From the NCBI GenBank assembly GCA_021772135.1, contig JADYXQ010000074.1:1-64000 (forward strand): a stretch of 64,000 nucleotides of DNA, written 5' to 3'. This document shows, piece by piece, positions 26,576 through 36,688 of the stretch (its first letter is position 1; the number at the start of each line of letters is the position of its first letter). The notes under the pieces were generated by a model that saw nothing but the letters and a program-made list of their open reading frames with translations, was not told where the DNA came from and made no database searches. This DNA comes from Candidatus Obscuribacter sp. (lineage in GTDB: Bacteria > Cyanobacteriota > Vampirovibrionia > Obscuribacterales > Obscuribacteraceae). Position numbers and translations under genes: made by a program.

Positions 26576-29431
26576 TTAAGAGCTGCTCTCCGGCTTATTT
26601 TTAGCTTGCTTAGAAAGTTCTTTTACTCGCTCTAATAAAGCGTTGGCAATTTTTTCGGGATCATCTTTGCCATTGCCTTCCTTAGCCAGTTCAGGACCGC
26701 TGGCCGGTTTTCCGAAGATAACTCGAATTGGAACGAAACTGGGGAAATACTTTCCTGGTTCAAGAGCCTGCCGTGTGCCGTCTAAATAAACAGGCACCAC
26801 CACTGTGTCATTTTTTTCAAGCAGAAGGCCAATACCTTGTTTGAAAGGCAGCAATTTACCGGTCAAAGTGCGCTCCGCTTCTGGGAACCAGACCAGATTA
26901 TTGCCCTGCTTCAAAACTGAAACTGAAAGGGCGAGGCTGGCAAAAATAGATTGCTTTGCTTCAATCGGAATGACGCGGGCGAGGCGACTGAGGAATGAGA
27001 AAACAGGATTGCCAAAGGCGATTCCTGTCCATCCTGCCCATTGGGTTCTTTTCACAACGGCCTCAGGCAGCGCGGCACAGATGGCGAAAGCATCAATGTA
27101 ACTGGCATGGTTCGGTGTAAAGACACAATTTTTCAAATCGGCGATGTTTTCTAAACCAACCGCTTCAACTCTAAATGGGCTCATGACAGTCATGACGAAA
27201 TGGTAAAGCACACTGGCTGCCGACACTTTCCAACCGGTCAATGGCATAAGAAATTCTTTTTGCTCATCACTTATATAGTGTTCAGGATCTTCAATCGGCG
27301 AAACGGCACCTTCACCGCCTTCAGCCGATGCCACCACTTCTGCCAGAAGCTCACGCACGGTGGTGACGCGCGAAATTGCTTCGCCGGTCAATTCCACACC
27401 AGTGTGTTCTACAAGTTCAAGGGTTAAGTGCATCCACTCAAGTGAGTCGATATTCAAATCTAATTGTGGACTGGTATCAAGGGTAATGTCTTGATCTGGA
27501 AAGCGTTTTTGTAGCCATTCCATGGTTGCTATAGCAGCCGGTTCTTCTAATAGAATTTGATCGTTAGAATCAAGGGCTGGAGCGTCTTTACCTTTGCCTT
27601 TCTTAGCACTCTTATTTTTTTTACCGTCTTTACCGTCTTCAGAAAGGGCTTGTTCGTAGCGATCTTTTAATTCATGTCTTTTTATTTTGCCCAGATTGGT
27701 GCGAGGCAACGTTTCATTGGTGATAGCAAAATTAGTGACGTGCAGGTACGAAGCGAGGCCGCCGGAAGCGACTTTCAGGGCGCTGGCGACTGCCGCTCTC
27801 GGGTCTTTATCGCCAATTTCTTTTTTGTCTGGCACCACCAGCGCTACCAGCTTATGATCTGCTTGCAATAGACCAATTTCGGCAATAGCAGGTTGTTTGG
27901 CAATACGATCTTCTACGTCTTCAGGCTGAATCTTTTCTCCACCTTCCATGACAATAGTAGAAGAGGCCCGACCAATCACATGCAGGCTGCCGTTTTTAAT
28001 TACGCCCAGATCGCCTGTTTTGAACCAACCGTCTTCGGTGAACACTTCTTTGTTCAGTTCAGGCAAATTTCGATAGCCAGAAAATACATTGGGGCCACTG
28101 ACGGCAATCTCGCCGGCGCCTTTATCGAGTCTATCGTCTGGCTCTTTCAGAGGTTCGATGCGTACTTTTACTCTAGTAATCGATTGACCCACACCTTCCA
28201 GGTCGCGATCGCTGGGCATGCGGAAAGTAATCAGCGGGGCGGTTTCAGTCAGTCCATAACCGACGCCGATTTCCCAACCAAGAGCGCGCAGTTTGTAAGC
28301 CAGCTCGCTTGGCAGTGGAGCACCACCACAGGTGAATAGACGCAGCGTGGAGCTGAATTTTTTGCGTATGGGTGCCAGTAAGGTCTTGCCCGGCCGCACA
28401 TTGAACATTTGATCCATGACGATACAATATTCGAGCGTGGCATCGAAAGCAGCACCGACCAGCGGATTTTTATGCAACTTGGTTTCGATGGCCTGATAGA
28501 GCGAACGCAACAAACGAGGCACACCGACTATTACTGTGGCTTTGCCGTCATTGATGGCTCGCATAATTTCAGGGCCGGTTAAAGAGCGCGGCAAAATAAT
28601 CGTCAGCCCCATCAGCAGTGGTGCCATAAGGCCCGTGTTGAGCGGATAGACGTGAAACAGCGGCAGCGGCAGCAGCACACGGTCGCCCTGTTTAAGCAGA
28701 TCGATTTGTGAAATCACTTCGTCTAATTGCAAAAGCATGTTAGTGTGATTGAGGGGCACACCTTTAGGGGTGCCGGTGGTGCCCGAAGTATAGAACAATA
28801 AGGCAGTATCTTTAGGCTCCATGGGCGGATAAATAGCCGACGCCGCCTCAGCCTGAGGAGCAATTTTGTTCCAGCTCTCTTCAGTGTCAATTGAATCGAG
28901 GCGTACTATATGATGTGCACTCTTTGCTTTGGCACCGCTTTTAGGCAAGACTTTGTCCAGGCGCTTATAGCCTTTTTCATCAGTAAAGATCCAGCCGGCC
29001 GCACTGTCATCGACAATATGTCTCAGTACATCGTCGTTCTGTTGCGAATCGACCGGCACCACTGTAGCTCCTGTATAAATCGTGGCTAAAGCACTGATGA
29101 TCCACGCACTGGAGTTGGGAGCAAAGAAAATCACGTTGTCGCCTTTATTAATGCCTCTGGTTAAAAGAGCAGCGGCGACTTCGCGAATTTGGCTGAGCAG
29201 AGTGCTGTAAGTGATGCTGGTGGAATTGTCTTTACCGTAGCTGACAATGGCAGTCTTAGCCACATGGGCGTCAAAACCATCAATCAAATCACGCAGGGTG
29301 CGGGTAGAAACGGCTTCGGTCGATGACGCAGCTGACCCGCTAACCGCTCTGGCATTACCGGCGGTATCAGATGACGAACTCGAGTCTACAACAGGTTTAC
29401 TACCATCCACGTGATCCGATTTGACAACCAT
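26576..29431 (-). CDS. AMP-binding acyl ligase / acyl carrier / PlsC acyltransferase fusion
   Basis: LLFYTSGTTGTPKGVPLNHTN, GYGLTETAPLI, DGWFKTGDLG; ACP motif NIDSLEWMHL; PlsC motifs NHASYID and FPEAERT. Confidence 0.94.
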   Translation of the reverse strand: MVVKSDHVDGSKPVVDSSSSSDTAGNARAVSGSAASSTEAVSTRTLRDLIDGFDAHVAKTAIVSYGKDNSTSITYSTLLSQIREVAAALLTRGINKGDNVIFFAPNSSAWIISALATIYTGATVVPVDSQQNDDVLRHIVDDSAAGWIFTDEKGYKRLDKVLPKSGAKAKSAHHIVRLDSIDTEESWNKIAPQAEAASAIYPPMEPKDTALLFYTSGTTGTPKGVPLNHTNMLLQLDEVISQIDLLKQGDRVLLPLPLFHVYPLNTGLMAPLLMGLTIILPRSLTGPEIMRAINDGKATVIVGVPRLLRSLYQAIETKLHKNPLVGAAFDATLEYCIVMDQMFNVRPGKTLLAPIRKKFSSTLRLFTCGGAPLPSELAYKLRALGWEIGVGYGLTETAPLITFRMPSDRDLEGVGQSITRVKVRIEPLKEPDDRLDKGAGEIAVSGPNVFSGYRNLPELNKEVFTEDGWFKTGDLGVIKNGSLHVIGRASSTIVMEGGEKIQPEDVEDRIAKQPAIAEIGLLQADHKLVALVVPDKKEIGDKDPRAAVASALKVASGGLASYLHVTNFAITNETLPRTNLGKIKRHELKDRYEQALSEDGKDGKKNKSAKKGKGKDAPALDSNDQILLEEPAAIATMEWLQKRFPDQDITLDTSPQLDLNIDSLEWMHLTLELVEHTGVELTGEAISRVTTVRELLAEVVASAEGGEGAVSPIEDPEHYISDEQKEFLMPLTGWKVSAASVLYHFVMTVMSPFRVEAVGLENIADLKNCVFTPNHASYIDAFAICAALPEAVVKRTQWAGWTGIAFGNPVFSFLSRLARVIPIEAKQSIFASLALSVSVLKQGNNLVWFPEAERTLTGKLLPFKQGIGLLLEKNDTVVVPVYLDGTRQALEPGKYFPSFVPIRVIFGKPASGPELAKEGNGKDDPEKIANALLERVKELSKQAKNKPESSS

Positions 29432-29502
29432 AACTCACACCCACATCCATCGCAGTTTTTACCTTGGGGTTTCCTGGGCTAATTATATTATTTCATCCCC
29501 GA

Positions 29503-30624
29503 TTAATCAGCCTTTACTTCTACCGGCGCAGGGTCAACGATTTTGCTTGGTATTTCTACAACTGCGCGTCGGCCCTGTGATTTATCAAGAGCCAGAAGTT
29601 GGGCCTGCACTTTAGCCGCCACTGTATCGGCCGCTTTTTGTCCCACTTCGATACCGCGCCTCAATATCTCTTTGTCTTTAGTCAAACCAGGCACAAAGTC
29701 TACATCAGGATAAATGAGAATATCGGAAGCGTGCGCCTGCTGCTTATCGGCATTGGCGAGCATGATGTCCATCACTCGCATAATCAGCTGCTTTTTCGAT
29801 TTAAATTGCTTATTGGGAACAGGCTTGACGGCAGTGTCGCATAGAGCGGCCACCACGATATCTGCACCCATGCTCTGAGCGATATTTGAAGGCAAATTAG
29901 CTTTCAGCCCACCGTCTACATAAAGTTTCGAATCAATCATCACTGGGCGATAGAGAGTGGGCACGCAGTTGCTGGCCAGAACCGACCGCGGCAGATCGCC
30001 TTTGGTCAGCACAGTGGTCTCGCCGTCGGTCAAATTAGTCACCACTGCTGCAAAAGGAATTTTCAGTTCGGCAAATGTTGCAGGCAGCTTTTTTTGTAAA
30101 AGCTTTAAATAACCGCCGCCGCTGGTAATTCCCGCGTAAGGGCGGCCTTTGAATAAATAGAGCACCGGTTTGATTGGCCGGGTGACTATGCTCAATATCG
30201 CACCTTTGAGCATGGCGTCTTGCATGGTGTCATCGAGAAAAAGCTTTTCAATGTCGTCGACAGAAACGCCGGCGCAATAAAGTGCACCAACGGTGGAGCC
30301 CATACTGGTGCCGACAATGCCGTCAATTTTAATGCCATGCTTTTCAAAGCTGCGCAGAACGCCAATTTCGGCTACAGCTTTGCAGCCGCCCCCTGATAAA
30401 GCAAGAATCAAGCGGGGTAATTTTTCAACGAAAGGCTCTTTGCTTTCGGAATCTACCTTCGCTGTCGGCGACAGAGCTTCGGCATCGCGATTAACAGCAC
30501 CGTGCTGCACAGGATCGGCAACAGTGGCAGTACCTTCGGTTACTTCAGCGGCCGATGAAGGCAATGCGCTCAGAATAAGAGCAAAACAAGTTGAGAGCGC
30601 CAGAAGGACTTTGCCGGAATACAT
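29503..30624 (-). CDS. Secreted patatin-like phospholipase
   Basis: Signal peptide; LILALSGGGCKAVAEIGVLRSFEKHGIKIDGIVGTSMGSTVGALYCAG (GGG and GTSMG) and YVDGGLKANLP (DGG). Confidence 0.95.
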   Translation of the reverse strand: MYSGKVLLALSTCFALILSALPSSAAEVTEGTATVADPVQHGAVNRDAEALSPTAKVDSESKEPFVEKLPRLILALSGGGCKAVAEIGVLRSFEKHGIKIDGIVGTSMGSTVGALYCAGVSVDDIEKLFLDDTMQDAMLKGAILSIVTRPIKPVLYLFKGRPYAGITSGGGYLKLLQKKLPATFAELKIPFAAVVTNLTDGETTVLTKGDLPRSVLASNCVPTLYRPVMIDSKLYVDGGLKANLPSNIAQSMGADIVVAALCDTAVKPVPNKQFKSKKQLIMRVMDIMLANADKQQAHASDILIYPDVDFVPGLTKDKEILRRGIEVGQKAADTVAAKVQAQLLALDKSQGRRAVVEIPSKIVDPAPVEVKAD

Positions 30625-30808
30625 TTGATCAAACCTCTGTGTTATTGCAGAATACCAGGCAAAGTACCGCTTGTTTACTTTGAGCTGCAGACTGCCAGGG
30701 CCGTTGTTTGGTTCCTCCGGCAGCAAATAAAGTTAACCTCAGTCAAAGCATCTGGAATGTTGCGGCGCCAGTGCTCATAATGCTTACATTCAAATTACAG
30801 GTTAGATT

Positions 30809-31357
30809 ATGCGCACTAAAAGTCTGGGTATTTTGCTCTTATCGGCCGCTTTTGCAATAAGCGTAACAGCCTGCAATCAAGCCTCCAGCGAATTGTCAAA
30901 TGCCACTTCGTCGCCGGTTGGCGCAGAACAAAGCAGATGGAAGAAACTGACCACCGAAGGCGACGCCGCCCTCAAGGCCGGTGACAAAGCTACCGCCGAA
31001 GCTAAATACAAAGAAGCGATTGAAACCGCTAAAGGCCTCACTGCCGATTCACCTGCTCATGCAGCAGCTGTTGCCAATCTTGCCAATTTTTACTATGCAC
31101 AGGGTGACGGCGCTCAAGCCAATCGACTATACAGCCAGAGCCTGGCAATGCACGAAAAAGCACTGGGTTTGATGCATGTCGACCTGGTGGCCGATCTTGT
31201 TGGTCTAGCTCAAGTCTACGTGGCAGAGAAAAAATACGACCAGGCGCAAGCGAGTTATGAGCGGGCCATCAACATTTCTAAGCAGGCAAACAAACCCACG
31301 GTAGATCTGGAAAGCGAACTGGCGACAGTAAAAGAGCTTTCAGCCAAAAACAAATAA
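30809..31357 (+). CDS. TPR lipoprotein
   Basis: LLLSAAFAISVTACNQ lipobox; TPR motifs. Confidence 0.85.
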   Translation: MRTKSLGILLLSAAFAISVTACNQASSELSNATSSPVGAEQSRWKKLTTEGDAALKAGDKATAEAKYKEAIETAKGLTADSPAHAAAVANLANFYYAQGDGAQANRLYSQSLAMHEKALGLMHVDLVADLVGLAQVYVAEKKYDQAQASYERAINISKQANKPTVDLESELATVKELSAKNK

Positions 31358-31660
31358 TCAGTCTAAATTGGCCATGGGGTCAATTTCAAAATTGCTGCTG
31401 TTGCCACGCATCTCATGCGGCTTAAGAATCTGCTGCCGCACATAATTGTCTGGATTGCTTGACCAGCGCACGGCGACTTCGCGCACAGTAGTGGTCTGGC
31501 GGCTGATACTGTCTATCAGATTGGCCTCAGTTTCTTTGCTGCGTGACTCCATTTTCTTCAACCTGGCCAGGGGGCAAGACTCTGGCACCTCCGGCTGAGG
31601 TGAGACCAGTTTGTCTTTGAGTTTGGTGAGAAATTCCGCCACAGCATTGATTTTATTCAT
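31358..31660 (-). CDS. Hypothetical protein
   Basis: 100 aa, convergent with and abutting the TPR lipoprotein gene. Confidence 0.55.
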   Translation of the reverse strand: MNKINAVAEFLTKLKDKLVSPQPEVPESCPLARLKKMESRSKETEANLIDSISRQTTTVREVAVRWSSNPDNYVRQQILKPHEMRGNSSNFEIDPMANLD

Positions 31661-31811
31661 TGAACTACCGCATTGCCTCTTCGCCTAGGCTAGCTCATCG
31701 GAACCTTGCCAAAATATAGGTTGGACCATAATTCTGTATAGGGAAGACTATAGTTGACCTAAAAAGCAAAGAGGGTTGGAGTTCAATGGCAGCTGGCCAG
31801 TGGCCCAGGCA

Positions 31812-32342
31812 TTATTTCCAGGAATATTCCGTAATCATTCCGTCGCGATAAATGACACGACCGCCGGTGGGGTCATCCCCGGCTTGAACAGGTCGCACAT
31901 GACCATGACCAGGTCTGGAGGCAATCTGGCGGTTACGTTTTCTGCCATGCCTGACTGCGGTTTTAAGTTTCGCCGAGCCGGTGGAAGCAGATATTGATTT
32001 AGAGCCGGACTTCAAAGCTTTATCAGCGGCCAGTTCAGAATTTTCGACACTGGTACCACCAGCACCACCAGTCATACCGCCAAAAGGCAAGTATTTTTGT
32101 ACTGGAGAAAGAATTTTTTGCACGCCGCTTACGGCTTCAGGTGGCATCTTTACCAACTGATCAAAAATGTAGAAAGCACCAAAAGCAAGGGCGCCCAGTA
32201 TGGCCAGTGCAATGCCACCACGAATGGAATAATGCATCGCTTCTCTGGTGAAAGAAGCGCGCGCAATCTGCCATCCGTCTTCTTCGGCCAGTGGCTTTAC
32301 CATTTCTTCTTCAGTTACTTCAGGCATTTCCGTATAAATCAC
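31812..32342 (-). CDS. Single-TM hypothetical protein
   Basis: 176 aa; GIALAILGALAFGAFYIFDQLV TM segment. Confidence 0.6.
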   Translation of the reverse strand: MIYTEMPEVTEEEMVKPLAEEDGWQIARASFTREAMHYSIRGGIALAILGALAFGAFYIFDQLVKMPPEAVSGVQKILSPVQKYLPFGGMTGGAGGTSVENSELAADKALKSGSKSISASTGSAKLKTAVRHGRKRNRQIASRPGHGHVRPVQAGDDPTGGRVIYRDGMITEYSWK

Positions 32343-32442
32343 GATTTCTTCCTGTAAATCAATTTCGATGTCAGTATGACTGAGGCGCAGTCAGGTTCCA
32401 TTAGAGGCAGTTCACACTATCATGTTCAAGTTAAAGTGCTCC

Positions 32443-32473
32443 AGCCGTCCTTCGGGGCGGCTTTTCTTCTTTG
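32443..32473 (+). terminator. Rho-independent terminator with UUCG loop
   Basis: AGCCGTCC-TTCG-GGGCGGCT followed by TTTCTTCTTT. Confidence 0.8.
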
Positions 32474-32523
32474 CCGGTACCCCGACAGAGATTTTTGCGC
32501 AAAAGTCTCTGTCGGGGTACCGG
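32474..32523. repeat. 50-bp near-perfect palindrome
   Basis: CCGGTACCCCGACAGAGA-T-TTTTGCGCAAAA-G-TCTCTGTCGGGGTACCGG; only the T/G pair deviates. Confidence 0.95.
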
Positions 32524-32712
32524 TGATAAAGACAGACAAGGTAAAAGCTTGACAAGCCGCAGCTGATAAATACTGGCAGATGAGTTTTTGTTTACCTTAG
32601 CCAGGTTGGCGTTTGCCACCGGAATTGGGCATCTTTGCTAAGATAAAATTAGCACTTGGCATCCCCCTTTATCTGTCCTCAATTTTTTCCGTTGCCGGGG
32701 TAGTCTCTGTCT

Positions 32713-33360
32713 ATGGACCAGTTTACTGATTCCACAGAAGCATTTGGTTTCGATCATACTGATTCACTCGCCTTTATAAACGGCAGAGAAGCGCTTGAAC
32801 AGGCGAACTATGGCGCTGCGGTACATAATTTCACCCTGTTAGTCGAAAGACATCCACTAGAAGCGCAGTATCGCTTTATGCGATCAAAAGCATTTTTGGG
32901 CCTGTGCGCCTTTGCGCTCTGCGTGCAAGATCTCAATCGCGCCATTGAGCTTGGCATGGCCCATCCTGAAGTAAAAGATTTGCTTGCCTGCGCCATAGGC
33001 GAGCAAGAAAAACGCGGCATTACCCAGGAATTTAAAACCGACTTTCTCGCGCTTGTGGCACTAAGACGCGATTATCGCTTGCGCTCTTTGATTTTGAGTG
33101 TTGATGAATACCTGGCTGAAAGCAAATTTGACCTGGCTATCAAATCGCTAGATCTGGCAGAGAGACTGGTTGATCACACAGACCCTTCCTCTGACCTGAG
33201 CTTTAAATTGGGCAAGATGCGAGTGCGTGCTTGCTACGGCAGCAATCAAAAACTTGATGCCCTCAAAGTTATCGACTTCCATCTTAACCACGCTTATGCC
33301 ATTGGTCGCGACGATCAGGTGCGGCAATTTAAATTGCTGCGCTCCCAAGCCTATTCGTAG
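32713..33360 (+). CDS. TPR-like protein
   Basis: GREALEQANYGAAVHNFTLLVERHPLEAQYRFMRSKAFLGLCAFALCVQDLNRAIELG. Confidence 0.75.
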   Translation: MDQFTDSTEAFGFDHTDSLAFINGREALEQANYGAAVHNFTLLVERHPLEAQYRFMRSKAFLGLCAFALCVQDLNRAIELGMAHPEVKDLLACAIGEQEKRGITQEFKTDFLALVALRRDYRLRSLILSVDEYLAESKFDLAIKSLDLAERLVDHTDPSSDLSFKLGKMRVRACYGSNQKLDALKVIDFHLNHAYAIGRDDQVRQFKLLRSQAYS

Positions 33361-33434
33361 ATTACTTAAACAACTCACCTTTATCGCACCGGTGCGCTCT
33401 AGTAATATTCAGTGATAATCTCTGGAGTACTCTG

Positions 33435-34553
33435 ATGCGCGCCTCTTTCATTTTGCTTGCACTGGCGTCTTTCATTTTGAGCGGTAGTCATAATCGGGCA
33501 CAGGCTGAGGCGCAGGGTCAATCTCAGAGTCAAGCAAAGATCCCTGTGGCAAAACCAGCCGCTAGCCAACAAAAGAGCAGCGATAATACCGCAGTAACAG
33601 CTGAAATTAGAGTCTACGAAACCAAATATTTCGAGCGCCATTTTGAAGGCGAGACCATCGACAAGCGCCTTGACCGTCTGGAGAATTTCATTTTTGGCGC
33701 CACCAATTCGGGCAGCGCCAATAGCCGTACGGCACAAATTGTTGCCGCTGTGGGCGTGCCCACCGTGGTAGCAACAGCTCAAAACACTGCCGCCCCGGGC
33801 AAAAGTGCCAAAGACGTACCGGCGGCCGGCTATAGCCGTGGGTCATATAATGATTCGTCTTCATCAGCGTCTACAGATTGGTCCAGTCAGTCACCAGGCA
33901 GTTACCCCCGAGTAACAGCCCTGGAAAGCGAGATTCTCGGCCAGACCTACGCCACCCAGCCACTGATCGCCAGGCTAAATCGCATGGAATTGAAAGTTTT
34001 TGGCAATCCCTCGCACAGCGATGATCTCTCAGCTCGGACAGACGCTCTTGATCAATATGCTCAAGTTAAACTTCACATCAAACCGCAAGCTGCCCTGGCA
34101 GTTAATCCGCAGATGGAGGGCAGCCGAAGCGGACCAGCGGCCACAGGCAACTCTATCAATGACGCCAATCCCTTTGTGCGCAGTTTGCGCAGTATGGCCG
34201 GCGGGCCGGCGCCCATGAATCCTATGGCGATGACCAGCCCCGGGGGCAGCTACGATGTCGACGATGATGACCCGGCCGCGGCCGCCCGCAAAAAAATGAT
34301 CGAACAGCAACTGGCGGATGCAGCCAGACCGAATGCCCCTTCGGCCCACGAGCGCACCCTTTCACGAGTGGCCTGGTGCGAAATGCAACTGTTCGGCAAA
34401 TCGTATCCTCAGATGCATCTGTTGCAAAGGCTGCACCAGCTCAACAGCGAACTGTTTCCTACCGACAAAGAAAAAGACATTCAGCTGATGGATCGCATCG
34501 ACGTCATTGTGCGCGCCGTGGTTTTAAGAAAACACCCACCCCAGGCTGCCTGA
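33435..34553 (+). CDS. Secreted protein with three FG-containing repeat units
   Basis: Signal peptide; RLDRLENFIFG, RLNRMELKVFG and SRVAWCEMQLFG...LLQRLHQLNSELF motifs. Confidence 0.75.
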   Translation: MRASFILLALASFILSGSHNRAQAEAQGQSQSQAKIPVAKPAASQQKSSDNTAVTAEIRVYETKYFERHFEGETIDKRLDRLENFIFGATNSGSANSRTAQIVAAVGVPTVVATAQNTAAPGKSAKDVPAAGYSRGSYNDSSSSASTDWSSQSPGSYPRVTALESEILGQTYATQPLIARLNRMELKVFGNPSHSDDLSARTDALDQYAQVKLHIKPQAALAVNPQMEGSRSGPAATGNSINDANPFVRSLRSMAGGPAPMNPMAMTSPGGSYDVDDDDPAAAARKKMIEQQLADAARPNAPSAHERTLSRVAWCEMQLFGKSYPQMHLLQRLHQLNSELFPTDKEKDIQLMDRIDVIVRAVVLRKHPPQAA

Positions 34554-34704
34554 CCCCCTAAGAACAGCATAACACTTGACAACCGGGCCCCTCTTTTAGA
34601 GCTTAAATCAGGCGCCAGTGGCTTGACTGCCGACTTTTTTTTGCCAATTTCTGTCCAGAAAAAGCCTTGCCCGGGTATATAAAAATGTAGATTGTGAGGG
34701 CGGG

Positions 34705-36678
34705 ATGGCAAAACCGGGTGAAACTACCGAATATTCTGCATCGGCCAAGACTGATGCTGCCGCTGCACGCCCTGAGGGCGCTGTTGCCGCCGATCAGGCA
34801 CAAAGCAAACTTAGTCAAGACGCCGCAGTGGGACAAAGCCAGGTAGTATCCGACCAGGCGGAAGGCCGGCGTACCACCACAGCAGACAACACTGTTCTCA
34901 CTGCCGAACAGCTGAAAATGCTCGACTCATGGCGCGCCAACGAAAATGTCATTCGCAGCTTTAACATCAGCAACAGCACAGACGGTGGTGCCGAGATTCA
35001 AAACGGCGTCTACAAACTGACGGTAGAAGAATTAAAAAGGCAGGGCCTGGACAAGCAGGGCTGGGAAGCACTACCTGTTCAAGACAAGTCACCGCTCGAC
35101 AAAATCGGAGCCGATATTGTGCTGGTCAACAGAAAGACCGGCGACATTATTTTCATCGATCCGTCATCGCGCAGACTTGACCCGCGCACCGGCGAAACAC
35201 TCAGAGCATCTGAAAGTTCTAAAAACAACGTACCGGCAATTCGCCAGGACGGCGTGGTAGACGCTATGGCCACCTGGTTCGACAAAATGAGCGGCAATCT
35301 TAGAACCGATCATGAAAATCCGGTGATGCGTGACCGTGTCAAAACTTTTGCTGAAGATTTTCGTTTTCAAATCGCTGAACTGACTTCCAGACCAGCACCA
35401 TTCAATCTAAAGGATTTCCCGCTGCCATCGCCTCTGACCTATGCAAGGGTGCCTGACGGCAAAGGCGAGACCAATTCAAACCCTAAAGAAATTGCCGAAA
35501 TTCAAGCGGTGAGTGCCTGGTCGAACGACAAGGCCAATGAGTTATCCCGCAATGGCGACTCGCGGTCGGCTTCAGACTACCGCTCTTTTGCTCATACCGT
35601 CGACCAGGCTCTTAGCTTCACCAAAAGAGAAAAATCAAGCAAATTCACTGAGGCTTTCCAACGAACCGCTAACAAAGTAATTATTGAAGACGCCATTGCT
35701 CAGGCTTATCCCAACCTTAACCTTAAACCAGCCGATGGAAAAGCCCACGTCAATTTAGGCGAAGGCAACCGCATTATGATCGACAAAAGCGGTCAACTTG
35801 TGGCTGAAGTAAAACCTGACGCTCATTCAGACGGCAAATATGTCGTCACCGGCGGTGATGCCGCTCAAGTATTCAGAGGCGAAGTCAATAAACTGGTGAT
35901 GGTGCGTAATAACCCCGCCCGCTTGCAAGAATTCATCAGCACTCTTTCTGGTGGCATGCAAAAAAGAATTGAGCGGGGCGAAATTTCGGCCGTGAAAATT
36001 TTGCAGAAAATAGAAGAAAATCGCAATGCTTACTCGGCCGGTGGTGCCGGTGTTGAAAGGCCACTTTACGGTCGCGCGGTAGAACGCCTGGCCAGCGGCA
36101 AAGTGCCGTCTTTGCGCGGCATGGTTGAAGACGTGGTACCTAATGAAGTTAAAGTTGCCAAAGTCGAAGTAGTGGCAAAAGTTGAACCAAAAGTTGAACC
36201 AAAAGTATTACCCGAGCCTAAAAAAGAAGTTGTCGAGCCCGTTCGCGAAGTCAGAGAAACTCCGGTGGCCGCCAATAACAATGAAAAAAGTCGTTGGGAC
36301 AAGCCCGCGCCAAACCTGGCCTCCCTGGATAAGGCGGCCACTAATACGTCTCAGACAGAAAAAAGTTTTGTCCCTCTTACCGCTTCTGAAGTGCAGAAGT
36401 TGCGCGAAGAGCGTATTGCTTTGCAAAAAAAAGGCCAGCTGACCCCGGAAGAAAATCATAAAATGCGAGCCTTGCAGTTTGCTGAAAGAGAGTTGACTAA
36501 GCCAGGCAATGAGCCCTGGAAATCAGATCTGATCAGTCACTTGCGTAAAACTATGCGGGGAGAAGCGCGCGGCGCCGCTCTCGGTGTAGCCATAATCGGC
36601 TCTGCCGCGCTCTCCTGGATTGGAGAGCACCAGGCACCTGGAGATCCGGTTAGAGCTAAATTCGGTGAAGTATGGTAG
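34705..36678 (+). CDS. Large orphan protein, C-terminal TM-like segment
   Basis: 657 aa uninterrupted ORF, RBS-like GAGGG upstream; Lys/Glu/Pro/Val-rich linker near aa 480-515. Confidence 0.75.
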   Translation: MAKPGETTEYSASAKTDAAAARPEGAVAADQAQSKLSQDAAVGQSQVVSDQAEGRRTTTADNTVLTAEQLKMLDSWRANENVIRSFNISNSTDGGAEIQNGVYKLTVEELKRQGLDKQGWEALPVQDKSPLDKIGADIVLVNRKTGDIIFIDPSSRRLDPRTGETLRASESSKNNVPAIRQDGVVDAMATWFDKMSGNLRTDHENPVMRDRVKTFAEDFRFQIAELTSRPAPFNLKDFPLPSPLTYARVPDGKGETNSNPKEIAEIQAVSAWSNDKANELSRNGDSRSASDYRSFAHTVDQALSFTKREKSSKFTEAFQRTANKVIIEDAIAQAYPNLNLKPADGKAHVNLGEGNRIMIDKSGQLVAEVKPDAHSDGKYVVTGGDAAQVFRGEVNKLVMVRNNPARLQEFISTLSGGMQKRIERGEISAVKILQKIEENRNAYSAGGAGVERPLYGRAVERLASGKVPSLRGMVEDVVPNEVKVAKVEVVAKVEPKVEPKVLPEPKKEVVEPVREVRETPVAANNNEKSRWDKPAPNLASLDKAATNTSQTEKSFVPLTASEVQKLREERIALQKKGQLTPEENHKMRALQFAERELTKPGNEPWKSDLISHLRKTMRGEARGAALGVAIIGSAALSWIGEHQAPGDPVRAKFGEVW

Positions 36679-36688
36679 TCAGTAAATC

